Source: Alligator mississippiensis
Lineage: Eukaryota; Chordata; Crocodylia; Alligatoridae
NCBI RefSeq assembly: GCF_030867095.1
Contig: NC_081833.1
Location: 75,025,395-75,089,394, forward strand
Direction of reading: 5' to 3'
DNA length: 64,000 nt
Shown here: positions 36,901-44,084 of the stretch, in pieces
Position numbering within the stretch: position 1 is the first letter of the stretch
Layout of the letters: the number at the start of each line of letters is the position of its first letter
Translations under genes and position numbers: made by a program
Notes under the pieces: model-generated
Database searches by the model: none
The model's input: the letters and a program-made list of their open reading frames with translations, nothing else
Told to the model about the DNA's origin: nothing

Positions 36901-37783
36901 CAAGACGGCATCCCCTGTTCTGAACAGGGCTGCTAAAGATTTGGCCTCTCAGAAGAAAACCATAGGCAATCAAGTCAACGGCGAGGCTGCCTTGAATACC
37001 ACCAGTGCTGGGGGCAACCCAGAGGAGGTCCTGAAACCCTGCTCTCTAAGAGACAAAGCCATGCCCGAGACGGGCGCCCTTGCCAAAGACAGCGGTGCGA
37101 ACACCAGCATCAAAGACATAGGAAGCAATCAAAACAAGCCCCTAAGCAACCAGCTCAAGGGCGAGCCGGCGAAGCACAGCCATTTGGAGGCAGGGAAGTC
37201 CTCAGACAAGCGGGCTCTGAACGGCGCGGGCAAGCTTCACCCGAAGAAGCGAAAAGAGCACAAGTCTTTGAGTCACAAGGGCAGTTCGGCCTCCAGGGAG
37301 AACATCGAGGGAGACGGGAAGAAGAAGAAAGCCCGAACGCCAGGCCCGGGGAGAAGCGAGAGCGCTGGGGAGCTCAAGCGAGCGGACTGGACTAGCAACG
37401 AGGCTTCGGCCCTGTCCCCGGGGAGGAGGGAAACGCACTGTAACAAACTGATTCCCAAGCCCCGCATGGTCGGCGTCGGGCACCAGCTGAAGAAGATGGT
37501 GCTCGACACTTACAACCAGAAGAAGGTGGAGATCCGCCAGGCCAACGGGGACTTGAAACGCAAGAAGGACATCCTTGGGAAGACCTTCCACCACCTCCTG
37601 GCCAAAGGCGCCGGCACGTCCCTCCACGGCTCCCTCAGCCGGCACAGAACTGTCCAAGGTGCTAAACCTGCTGACTCCCACAATTACAGGACAGCCGAAT
37701 CCCAGAACAATCTGCTAAGCCAACTGTTTGGACAGAAATTAACTAGCTTTAAAATTCCTTTAAGACGAGATACTTCAGAGTAA
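24968..37783 (+). CDS. ZNF469: Zinc finger protein 469, full-length single-exon coding sequence
   Basis: This is one open frame of 4271 residues, slightly longer than the roughly 3,950 of human ZNF469. It begins MTGETQ, like the human MTGDLQ start. Shared landmarks include SSSLTSTNYTS near residue 205, STCSSLSPMSASPGNPS near 700, and an acidic block near 940-975 (DDAKLDSLITEALNG, QSDNPEIDSSF). Zinc fingers: a C2HC type (C831, C834, H847, C851), then C2H2 fingers at about 2701-2722, 3392-3412, 3420-3442, 3452-3472, 3597-3617, 3625-3646 and 3678-3698. A lone CxxC (3662/3665) precedes the last. KKRKV at 3739-3743 resembles an SV40-type nuclear signal. Basic segments lie at about 1140-1180 and 4163-4215, and a Ser/Arg-rich tract near 1290. 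The rest is low-complexity and predicted disordered. Human ZNF469 loss causes brittle cornea syndrome 1, and it is thought to regulate collagen and matrix genes; its exact molecular role is not settled. GC is very high in the first third and lower in the middle. Confidence 0.96.
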   Translation: MTGETQHVYAIPDTESSSKDKDFVFERYGEKEAREYNGSLPDSSELCLHSGAESAPHFPSAKDKEPHSQREAVIRPQQAGKIDFKSLHNRPAFAGDGAWSSVKGSPQSPPGKSRAREKGRRSGKGERGHHQLYRLSIANARPNPTIGIAYPQQKVTPPKKLEVPRGPISGSYRFHVPSIPEREAELQQEDLGFNRCFPEVSSSLTSTNYTSQATTTARQNHAAKGQSPVGVPHKSPGAGGQLHYLDFQANGVNSWPSPEKSFPGATYGLSAPKAGAFPESSKSGAHSPGSLPFPYPCQPLQDAVKESYHNDASSQDYMDVSLAANQVTHGAFSFHSSSRDWQDEALSNGSYDNVVPEGRAYGLPSQPTQFLPSQAPGVHHQSPLPCYKGRNEHSTDLNGAISSSGAIDQNPSTFQENQAVFPSSLHTPTMPKPVSKRQCTLKDGVPGPRMLAPGSSLRRNMPQNSVSQVHFQNKVYCSSAASSVSTASVPFEKSIPTTAQPHPRLLQAWGDGASKAFPPLDPSSAPYSNPVGSQFSFECQSGPEQRQHVQKSSRMPWQQIHLTSAMPSQNRIELSRQITSQKFPFPLGTSEWQGGGKIQKGPPLTSVPGYHSKKLLSGDGPAAQRNDAGRQPTNAFSFEGGKEAGSPGCDARSKALFYSLKQAVPPAPARNPPNLALVLPPPALVAASPCESPLPSPVPNPAGGSTCSSLSPMSASPGNPSFEDSQMPSTLTPSPFYPHPCHPKDGAKAFHPLDVPSLHYQPPEAVKSFHFPADASKDEPLLKCLPEAAYHKASLDGLEGEPPPPPYLSHHLLANSLSSASLDQLDVLLTCKQCDQNYSNLSSFLEHRQFCGSHAVFQAEMKDGARGAEGRKPLLPDPAKHPQPGLGLPLAPDSHPPLLTLNKNVDFLLDGETKDDPLKANLFHGLAATAPPLTASDLEIDDAKLDSLITEALNGLGYQSDNPEIDSSFMDVFVDEELTSAKAASSGAPYKLKDNPESKQKHPGVEEKPKAAYYYEEDRPSEEATQSRTSGKQHVHKGRPAGRFANRGAQKLEKRDTKQLDRSRGADRVPADKAEPDKSVKLRAGRKGSTEPATPVTVPKPGAEKKQCRNASQDPYAKSDARPSAPSPATASKSAKPARFSMKDGKKRKLRSGTWSKELIHKIVQQKNKLHKLHVKSNKNMQFSLVTERLLPAAQDGQFGEYDYISDSEDDGAEYAALHGRRKLGSGFNGRPKYSFSRRRSGRGERAKEKEPAWLYSQKRESQEQRRVPGSEAGKKDDCTARAHRRSSRSSTGSRRSTSLSSETSASPPSTERADSDAEKDGVQSRRRSESGEHAAPLPRAPPSPSDTKTPKKSHKSKGGFSRGARKFGSAKSLPMGCRANESHESTVSPAEGEEKQAHGQDAYRKDEAREAASHAEETARTVPETPEPSDLAAVSRRGPFAPYNEDALQYHSEELIAPPHLGHEASPGNASYAETGIKYLKEHGLCDDRKDYSCYGRDGAGMMLAVKEPGTYVNAEEAFYDHKDLSDHYDANLFSKPAPLGSSHMDEMYLCQADMSAGSFEQKGANLSAYATENQQAKVSSPLSFDSSSIFEELPVAEFDGPLYGSVSASKDGYVMFACTGNPPSKTMPFEQQYPPFLQEKEWALMGDVPPILAEDIPPFHSLSVEKPLAKKFPDEGTVAGAQMSLPLPERVTDYNVSFMNNASEDELEIKRLVTELENQLQTSKLHKEASAAHQKAEQHIRTQLRAASGQFSPLPVDQEMSNEKQLFLADGLGSAGLLAPKVCGSESLGTVKPAAPDRDANYESHGDAWPCPVEFSSLDSSMCAPAPDDPIPVDRFCPKEACDRFQEAETPKEKDSREMASAIPDSCVPTKIETPIYAERVIKSPAISDPLCPKTLKAANLSQQDTLPSLPSSRGPEGFPIPGKMEESFDDPPELETFGSHAATLKSEFGFQEERVPAFPSRPQNVTDSKESPLSKSASPEGLKSTMHFSGDESGSALLEETEESKDPAAYPSPVPCDKGSDRKTLLYDILSLPKEAEPGTEKAGTQETAANPLQQLQLFVARTVKNNEEELMMPCFPMLLSASHQPPGTGLQAEQKEESVSGTESEDVTYCHVRVDGTVPLGEAISIAASSEENRHFSGAGEQLDPFPEATSYALKQSAFMNDELHNNVTELQHLANECSEPGDINTRPDGVSQEHNNLSPLGYSARTPLPGQGQKSDQIVKEQEQDKNKATLAFKKHRQSYLSHSSFEKETALPETLNIGEADRGPWCDGTGQEVQVSKHGGRGSASNHVSSTSKVGQEPQPLSHVSLAPASPLNPSEDLQQEDHFLCETNVYSVNAQMPKEGGCTKMQALKVCHYKEDSLGGLPLQPSFAHQKYLQSTSPENLDFSNFGTRLPEGDKYSASLLTAETQSSLFLAKRRPSDSESNPLCHPAQSPGDQSKWKGALLFPPTLQRCNTAAPAPREAMGSIQRCLAGDLNNFQQPEKEELARPPAPLCPDGLAATTLDLDMGQELQEGPGAPFLGPRYNERQAGATMNSQPAPPRGSQAAPETSNYSAEPTNLLQMRKQDAESNLSQEQEFEKGCHEGNNQQSKPETSSPGFVVQQVPTAASPDLNVTDPGPVDGGVQHFSDARAGDHCKSLDGKEGTAEGDGSGSGGGAGSCVRNSTDQDDDVEVLDAVPSASRKQRVKEKKQSGLQVTCDICSASFRSKPGLTRHKAVKHRMKNDSIAVPSKVSRPRLIPLDKASRLSKKGPKKGAKGADRERAGTSQVPAVAAAALVSRKAYAGLEKEPNVQMQEVVSRVLSDLSVISLGMSQELRCTDVLSKDPKPKYQCAVVVEDLSMEKPNPKKHPGKREKGWRSQSKDPEGFSSNSERKLSRKVRRRKAKLFPNKSEAGGVCASEKDARDIPSHDVLGTRRSRKLEDVAEAGNRVSAEAPDRPRSPQPSPAAEPSPRAAGPSEEVGEEASRSQETPGDVGEPRKAPNGGEEAQAEEKWSTRLVKQVEKGLSQVCKEQREDGDGTVVKGPEATESSLGEGSHGTWSSASKHPSGPSTPDRPAETRDPATALKDPAPGGQERASDGSPCSSEPKPWGQGEAQPSKEHSTGRVAEPDLQSLFDDDTTFSQLFPRDDQFTRRKCTRVYGKRTKKPKPVSEANIKLVGTEDLFSIRLASDLSETSSFCVTRDDPCEYETISIDDALMLNMCHNSKPKGHDAVSSPSTNLADYKRAGQEKEVIDLEEDNVLTFLCQNNRMETVPNLAIWGSLDKEVESVPANKMLFKPPAEPENECSAVETSPEPPDLEEEPYDSKATEDPNSPEFHPVDLEMLNAKFKMRDVCFVSSGQDHPVHPDDSTVSFKPKPGQHSKHSKNKVEDGKAGKNRSDLNLKTKDKQYKCKVCFQWFLTLGELDFHKLTHNPSPPPTCYMCVQRKFSSREQLRDHLKEKHAKNKAGLWACGMCLKEISDVWMYNEHLREHATQFARKGQAQKSVMGLPACFSEDNAAVTHFLNTIMYRKPSKSSRHVESGGSKPPACKENKSQREQPLEQEAKVVKDLVEMKPPSCPSSSSKASSIPSPEHMPKCESAPKAVPMHPDCKDPSRDCHHCGKQFPKPFKLQRHLVVHSLQKIYLCHKCPMFYQETKELRNHLGHEHGVVEEPEIKHTTLYACELCADVMHVIKKSFICSMCNYTFSKKEQYDRHMEKHLAGSSKTFKFRGVMRPGLPSKDGNEKIKEESSPREDVPPSKKRKVGHHGSLFARSSPVRLDPSSDLQLGEDSLTPPSEPFPAAAGSPEAPLPQTSVKTEDLVGDFSELLAEMEKSPFGALPPPACLSPSGPQAIASNPELNHIATLAVEDLEKGAFDGKSFLDSSEFSMDLTGLACNQAEDEKRSPPHLTEKHGHADAQGKATLGNSDEEVMRLLDDPSPQESLAKETHFLKLAKKVPELPVPRAEAPQAKEANKPLLTSPNVNDTAPKDGAQHSLPLKDKTASPVLNRAAKDLASQKKTIGNQVNGEAALNTTSAGGNPEEVLKPCSLRDKAMPETGALAKDSGANTSIKDIGSNQNKPLSNQLKGEPAKHSHLEAGKSSDKRALNGAGKLHPKKRKEHKSLSHKGSSASRENIEGDGKKKKARTPGPGRSESAGELKRADWTSNEASALSPGRRETHCNKLIPKPRMVGVGHQLKKMVLDTYNQKKVEIRQANGDLKRKKDILGKTFHHLLAKGAGTSLHGSLSRHRTVQGAKPADSHNYRTAESQNNLLSQLFGQKLTSFKIPLRRDTSE

Positions 37784-38744
37784 TTTATGGAAGTGACTTA
37801 TGGTGATCCGCAGCTGCTTTCATGGGGTTTGCAAGGGGGAAAAAAAAAATTATCAAAGCATTAAATTCGTTTGTGTAGCGTGATTTTTCTGTCTAGCTTA
37901 AATGAACTTGCACTGCAGCCTCTGTGAAATAGTTTGCTTTGTGTCTACTAATCTACTTTAATTCACCTGATTTATCATGCAAATGCTACAACTTTGATGT
38001 TGCTGATGATTTCCATGAACTGAAATTGTAATCGCTTTGGGCAGACTGAATCGTCAAGAGCAATTGCTTTATTGCAGAAGTGCTGAGGTTATAAGGATAC
38101 TTGCAAATCTCAGACCCTTTTGAGACTGTGTCTGTGTTATCTTTGTACAAAGTACTTGAAGAGATGAACTTCATTCCATAGACGTCTTATTCATAAGGTG
38201 CAGTACACTGTAGAAAGCAAATTTTTTTTTTTTTGTGAAGATTTTGCACAAATAATCCCATACAATTCATTTAATTGGGCGCTGGCCTAAGACACGATGC
38301 AATTAAAAATAATAATAAATTAAGAACCGAATGCCCCATGTTTTGACAGCCACCCTTGCGAATTTGTTTCTACATTGTCAAGAAAATGAGGAGTTAGGTT
38401 TCGCGCCGCGCGGGCGATTAGTGCGTATTCGACGTTGCTGCCGTTATTTGACCACTGTAGATGATGCTTGTGGATGACCAGTGAGAATGCTAGGGACCTG
38501 CACCTTGACATTTGTGACAGACTCTTGTTTTAATTTTTTAATTTTTTTTTTTAATTTTTGCGCAACGATGAAACTGTGCCAACTTACCACACCAAAACGG
38601 TACTGTCCGAGGTACTTAACGGTATAACTTCTAAACTATCTTACTGTATTGAGTTAGTAGCTATATAGGTATCAGCTTTATACTATGCAGTTACTGGTGC
38701 TATTTTTATTTTTGTAATGTGAATACAGACTTCCTTGATTTACG

Positions 38745-38808
38745 AATAAAAGGGAACAGTTAGGAAGTAGCGGTTACCTGTAAAAGCAAACAAAAGCAGG
38801 AAAATAAA
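38745..38808 (+). terminator. ZNF469: Internal polyadenylation signals (AATAAA at 38745 and 38803)
   Basis: Two canonical hexamers lie 58 bp apart (ACGAATAAAAGG and GAAAATAAAACT). Use of either would give a 3' UTR about 500 bp shorter than the distal signal. Confidence 0.45.
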
Positions 38809-39270
38809 ACTTTTTAAAGAAAAATCCTGTATGCTGGTACTCCATAGTGTTGCAAAGGTTACGTCACATGATCGAGCAGGTATACAACTGAACTTTTGAA
38901 TCGGAAAGAAATCTCAGGTGCAAAGGATGACATGGAAGATAAATACTATTGAACACTCCCAAGTCAAGGAGGTAAAGATATGCACTGATGTGATATGAAC
39001 AGTCAGAGTACTTTGCGTCTGTCCTGCAATTATTGTTATTATTTTTTTAGATTTAAAAGGGAAAAAAAAAAAGAAGAGGCTCTATCCTGTTAATATGTAT
39101 CATTGCAATCCTTTGTATTGTATAGAACTATTGTAGGTAATTTACCTTGGTGCAATGTGTTGTGTCAAAAGTTTTTATTTTGATATTTTGTCAGAGAGCA
39201 GAGAGAGCGCAGGGATGGCCTTTTTATGATGTTGTATGTGTGCTATTAAAGTGCCTCTTTAATATTGTTA

Positions 39271-39276
39271 AATAAA
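39271..39276 (+). terminator. ZNF469: Distal polyadenylation signal of ZNF469
   Basis: AATAAA follows an ATTAAA at 39245 and is followed within 20-40 bases by G/T-containing sequence (ATATGGGGCCGTGCTG). It lies at the end of the AT-rich UTR-like stretch, so it is the likeliest main cleavage signal. Confidence 0.6.
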
Positions 39277-39589
39277 GTATGAGATGAAAATATGGGGCCG
39301 TGCTGTAAAATCCTACCGAATTAATCTTCTCAAATATATTCCAATATTTTCACAGAAATTCCCAGGCTGCGTGCAATTTGTCCGATGCTTCTTTTGGTTT
39401 TGCTTTCTCCGTTCTCCTTTCCCCTGCTGCAGACACGTGCTCCCTTGCTCTCCCGCCTGGGGGGCGAGGAATCGGATGGAAATTCGGGGGAGCTTGCTCT
39501 CCATTCCTGCTTCTTGGTGTGAGCACAGGCCTCTTCGTCTCTGCATGCCTCAGTTCCCTGGCAATGGGGAAAGAATATGTCTATTGTTC

Positions 39590-39815
39590 TAGTCTAGTCT
39601 ATTATTATTATTGTTATTATTCTATGGGGAGAATGTTTTTTCCTGTCTCCTGCCCCCATGGCTTTCTTTCTTTCTTCTTTTTCCAGGTTAGGGACAAGTG
39701 TGACTGTGTGCGGGTACATGTGTGTGCACGCGTGTGTGTTGTGTCTTTCCGCATACATCTCCAGGCACTGTGCAATCTTATGCTAGGGTCTCCTGTCCCT
39801 ATAAGATACATAACT
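39590..39815 (+). mobile_element. MIR-like SINE 5' part with (ATT)n tract
   Basis: A TAT/ATT repeat (39597-39627) leads into TTCTATGGGGAG and, further on, CCAGGCACTGTGCAATC and CTCCTGTCCCTATAAGA. This is similar in order to the head of the sauropsid MIR-like SINE, which often starts with an ATT tract. A TG-rich simple stretch (39707-39742) interrupts it. Its 3' part may be the copy at 40020. Confidence 0.45.
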
Positions 39816-40017
39816 ATTTCCAAGCTGAAGCAGCTTCCATCCGTCTAATAGATGTCAAGGGCTTCCTTTACCCTTGTCTCCAATATAGTCATCCTCCCAA
39901 AAGCCCTAGGTTGTAAGGCTCTGCCATTAACCCACCAGGCTGGCTGTCTCCTGCTTCCTACGTGATCTCTGCAGGGCTTTTCCAACCCGCCTTCTCTATG
40001 ACTCTGTCGCCCTTCAC

Positions 40018-40140
40018 ACATAGGAAACTGAGGCCCAGTGAGAGCTGAATGGCCTTGCCCGAGTCAAAGGGGCTGTCTGTGGTGGTTCAAAACCAGGGTT
40101 TTGCAGGCTCCAGTGCCCAAATCCCTTACTCCTTCTTGCT
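40018..40140 (+). mobile_element. MIR-like SINE 3' part
   Basis: ATAGGAAACTGAGGCCCAGT, GAGAGCTGAATGGCCTTGCC, CGAGTCAAAGGGGCTGTC, GGTTCAAAACCAGGGTTTTG and CCAAATCCCTTACTCCTTC follow the classical MIR core order (gaaactgaggc...cttgcccaagtca...gaaccaggg). This is a clear copy. Confidence 0.8.
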
Positions 40141-42195
40141 TTCACGATGGGCTGGGAGAGTTGAAACGACGCTGGTCTCTGATTCTCGAGACGCCGCGTG
40201 CAACGACAGGGGAGGGTTGTTCCTAGGGTGCCCGGGGCAAGTTGTCTGTGGTCACACACTGAGGGCAGTGCCCAGGCTGGCTTCTGCGGGTCTTGTGACT
40301 CCTGGCCTCGGGCTCTCTTGGCTGGGATGCATTGTGTTTTCAGGGAGGTTAGGGAAGATCACCGCTGGGAGGAGGTTAGGGAAGATTTACCAGGTGTGAG
40401 GAGGGGCCTGACCCACCGAGACCTTCCTGCGTCATGTCACAGAGGCCAGCAATGAGGGGCATTATGGATTAGCTGCAAAATTTCCTCCCACCTCCAAAAA
40501 GGAATCAGCGTGGCCTTGGAGTATAGCTCTAGCTTCAGAGGTTTTGCCCAAGCCGGGCTGAGAGAGGCCTGCTCTTGTCCTGAAAGGCAAAGCTCAGGTG
40601 AGTCGCTCCTCTTGAGACAGAGGATGAAAGACTTAGCCTCACCTGGGAGCTTAGGGGCCTAACCATGGGATGAAAGTGTTTTACTCTTATGGCTTTAGCA
40701 CTTCTGAGTCTTCCTGCCTCCTTCCCTTCCAGTCAATGACCCACAACCAATGTGGTTATATGATATGGCATTGCTACGACAGTCTATGCACCCAATCGTT
40801 GGCCATGGGATCCATGTTCCAGCAGGAAGCTCTTCTAGGGGTGAAATGTCTTGTGCACAGGATCAGTCAACAATTTGGCTACTGCACTGTAGACTATAAT
40901 AGCCCCAGAAATGACAGATGCTTTAGGAGAAATCTCCCATCTGTGCATAAAAATAGGAGAGGGGTAGAGGACGTTCCTACCTGACCCCCAGCAGGTTTCC
41001 AGTTCGTGCCCTGCAGCATGAGGATTTGGGTATGCCTCGCCCATCTCGCACAAGGCCAACCAGCCGCAAGAGCACAAATGAACGTTTGTCCGGTTGTTTT
41101 TCCTCTTCACGCTGTGCTGCTTTTGTAGTCACCCCAGGAAGTTTAAATGGAGTGAGGAATTGTAGCTACGTGCGGGAGCTGTGTCAGGGGTGGCAAACAC
41201 AGGGAACAGAGAGAGACGGCTCGGTCATCCCAGACCAGTCTGCTGCACAAAGACACGCGTGAGTGCATGTGTGCATATGTCAAATGAGGTGACGCGTTGG
41301 AGGTGTACGCTCCTTCCTGAGGCCGTGCTCACATACATGTCTTCCTTTTGTCTCCGTTCTGCCTGGAAGCATGGCATCCTGCAGGTCACTAGGGCTGGAC
41401 ACAGGCAAGGGGGCCCAAAAATGGTCATTTTTATTATTATTATTTTTATCATTATCTCTGGAGAAGGGGAACCTGATATTAAAAGTTCACCCGAGGCTAC
41501 CAGGAGTCTAGGTACGGTGCTGCAGGTTACACATGCATAACAACATCTCTCTTCCTATCCGTGTTATACTCATGGCTTTTTCATCTCAAATGCTACCTTG
41601 TTCCCTCCAAGAGGGAAGGGCAGTGCCTGGTTTCTCAAACTGGTAACTGCAAACTCATCACACATTGAAAGAAGGGAGAATGCAAGAGGTGCTGGCCTGG
41701 CACACCGTCCCTACCTACAGAAGAAAAGGCATCACGCCACCTCCTTGGTGACCAGGAAAGACAATGCTGTTGCAATATTGGACTTTGGAGGAGCTCAGCC
41801 TCTTCAGGAGAGTTTGGGATCCCTCAGTTAACCCTGGGGCCATCACACAAGGCCACCACAAAATAGGTCTGTAACCAGTGGCCTGAAGGAGCAAAGGGGA
41901 CTCGAAAAGACCCCCTTTAAGCTGCCTAGCCCAAGACCAAGGTATGGGCTTGCTGCTACGATATTATAGTCACTTCATTGCTGCAGCAACCAAACCACCC
42001 CCATGTAGGGACTGCAAGCGTCACCAGAAATCACGCAGCCACGTGAGTGAGTAGTGCACCTGCTGTGCACATCCCAGGCTGTGCCTGTGCCCCTGAAGTC
42101 AAGCAAGCAAGGAGAACTTCTGCTCAACTCTTCCACGGCAGCTATGCACTTGACCCACAGCTCTTCAGGCATTGCTCTCCTCTCAGGCAGTCTAG
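40141..42195. other. Intergenic, nothing recognised except simple repeats
   Basis: No credible exon. A short direct duplication (GGAGGTTAGGGAAGAT twice, 40347-40387) and an ATT-rich tract (41427-41455) are the only structures seen. Confidence 0.5.
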
Positions 42196-42339
42196 TGTCA
42201 TTCACTGAGCACATCTACACGTGCGCATGTACTGCGCAGCAACTGAAATTACTGCACAGTACGGGTGCGTGTCTACATGCGCACACCCATACTGCGCAGT
42301 AAATATGGTGACTTGTGCCAACCTATGCAGTGTTTCCTG

Positions 42340-42410
42340 TCCAAATGCAAGGGGGCTAGATGCGATGATCTTGTGAGGTCCCTGCCAGCCCCTAACATCT
42401 GTAAATCTAC
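42340..42410 (+). mobile_element. CR1 3'-end fragment inside the inverted-repeat element
   Basis: GGGGGCTAGATGCGATGATC, TTGTGAGGTCCCTGCCAGCC and CCTAACATCTGTAAATCTA resemble the last ~70 bp of CR1 ('gggctagatgacct..gaggtcccttccagccctaa..tctatga'). It sits within the larger element, so either it was inserted there or the element captured it. Confidence 0.5.
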
Positions 42411-42474
42411 GACTTGAGTGTAAATTTGCTACCTGGATTATCAAATCTACACTCAAGTCATAGATTTATAGATG
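42396..42474. repeat. 32-bp inverted repeat with 15-base spacer (hairpin)
   Basis: The arm at 42396-42427 (starting CATCTGTAAATCTACGACTT) and the arm at 42443-42474 are reverse complements with about four mismatches, separated by 15 bases. It would form a strong stem-loop on either strand. Confidence 0.85.
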
Positions 42475-42690
42475 TTTGAGAGGGTGGTCCCCCCTCAAAT
42501 TTATGCCCAATTAGTTACTGCGCCGTAACGCACGTGTAGATGCCTTACTGCGCTGACTTGGGACTAACTTTAGAGCCAAGTCAGTCCACACACAGCTTTA
42601 ATGCCTGCACATGTAGACACTGGCCTATTCCTGCTTACTGCGCAGTAAATTCAAGCCGGTGTAAATGCATGTGTAGACACACTCACTGTG

Positions 42691-44080
42691 TCTGGGGGAG
42701 AAAGTCACAGCAATAGCCCCAGCAGAATGGGACCCACTGCCATGAAGTGGGTGGCTGTGAGCCCATCGCCTCTATGCTTCGAGCATACATACATCCTATC
42801 TCCATGCGTGGGTCTGTAGGAGCTCTGCATTTTCTTGGAGCAGCACAGCTCACAAAGTTTGGGGTTAAATGGCCCCCGGGTTCATTCCAGCGAGGGCTGG
42901 CTGTGGATGGAGTTCACTTTTGGTGAGCAAAGCAAAGCATCCCCACCATGGTCCTGTCAGCGAGGAAAGGGAGGGAGAAGGGAAAAGACCCAGACATGGA
43001 CATCTCACAGAGCAGGGGGGAAAGGCCAGAAGATTCGGGAAGTCCAGTGGGGACTTTGCATGGCAGCAGCACTTGCCTGGCAATGCAAAATCCAACACTG
43101 AGATTCATTTCAATCCTATCTAGATTTGGGGCTGGAATAGCAGGAGGGCAGCAGACCAAGACTGCAGGGCACTGGCAGTGCTGGGAGGGTGACTGGCATA
43201 GCAGGGGCCAGCTACAGCTTGGAAATGAGGTGCATTAGTGATCTCTGCAGGTCAGGGGGGTGGTGTGACTTAGTCCAGCCACCACGAGTCAAGGAGAAGA
43301 CCCCCCCCCCCCCGCTATATCGCTACGATGCCCATGGACTTATAGAGCCAAAAAGCCCTGAAAGCTAAGCACTTAGTGCCCTTTGCTGTGCCAAGGGGCA
43401 CAGCTTGGGTGGTGGGATTTAAGGCAATGCTGGCTTGCTGATATTTCATCCTCTCGGCATGATCGCTGCCCTCCGTCCCAGTGAGCTACAGCAGGCACCA
43501 GGCCGCTGACTCCCATTCCCAGTATGAATCGGCGCCTCCACCAGTTGCCTGGCTGTGGAGGAAGAGGTCATCACACACGTGCACGTGATTTAACTGGCTG
43601 TACTTTTGTCCGACTGCTGACCGTGCTTGTAACTACGGTATTTGTAGGATGCATAATGAAATCTAAGTCGTGGGAAACCTCGCCGCACCATCTGCTGGGG
43701 TTAAAGTCGTGGATTCTCCATCTCTTGAAGTCTTATTTGGAGGAGGCGCTTTAGCTAAACACCTCATTGGATTCGGTGGCAATTTATCTTCAGATCATGC
43801 CGAAGATAAGCCTAGAAGAACGATATCTTTTCTGGGCTTCAAATCCATGAACGGTTTCCTGGAAGGTAAGGAGACACCACCAATATTTTGCCCGGCTTAC
43901 GAGGTTTTAGCAACATGCAGACAAGGTTTTACCGCATTTCCCAGCCTAGAAGGCAATGAAGTGAAGGAAGGAGGGGGCACATCTGGCACAGTTTGGCCAG
44001 TGTGGGTTTGTCCTCGAGGTGACCTCTACATGTGCAGTGCTGAGGTCTGAAGGTGCCAGGGAGCCGACACAAAGCGTGAG
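42691..44080. other. Intergenic, nothing recognised; contains a 13-base poly-C run
   Basis: A C13 homopolymer lies at 43301-43313. Frames here are short, with no homology I recognise. Confidence 0.5.
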
Positions 44081-44084
44081 CATA

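Larger units (their letters stand above)
37784..39295 (+). other. ZNF469: ZNF469 3' UTR
   Basis: Directly after the TAA stop, composition changes from GC-rich coding sequence to AT-rich sequence with poly-T and poly-A runs (38221-38236, 38529-38560, 39060-39073) and several AU-rich words (ATTTTTATTTTTG near 38700). There are three AATAAA hexamers. The last lies at 39271, and downstream of it the composition returns to ordinary intergenic sequence with SINE material, so the UTR probably ends near 39290-39300. Confidence 0.75.
42201..42690. mobile_element. Non-autonomous inverted-repeat DNA element with CAC(G/A)TGTAGA termini
   Basis: The left end (GCACATCTACACGTGCGCAT then TACTGCGCAG) is mirrored by the right end (TACTGCGCAGTAAATTC then GCATGTGTAGACACACTCAC). 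Further internal copies of the same words occur at 42265-42300 (GTGTCTACATGCGCAC, ACTGCGCAGTAAATA) and at 42514-42550 and 42607-42655. The pattern suggests either subterminal repeats or nested insertions. There is no transposase frame. The family is unnamed here; the ends are unlike the hAT copy at 61972. Confidence 0.6.

Noticed and set aside
43301..43313. C13 run as a possible quadruplex (i-motif) regulatory site
   Set aside because: A single homopolymer does not form the spaced tracts required; more likely a slippage-prone simple repeat.
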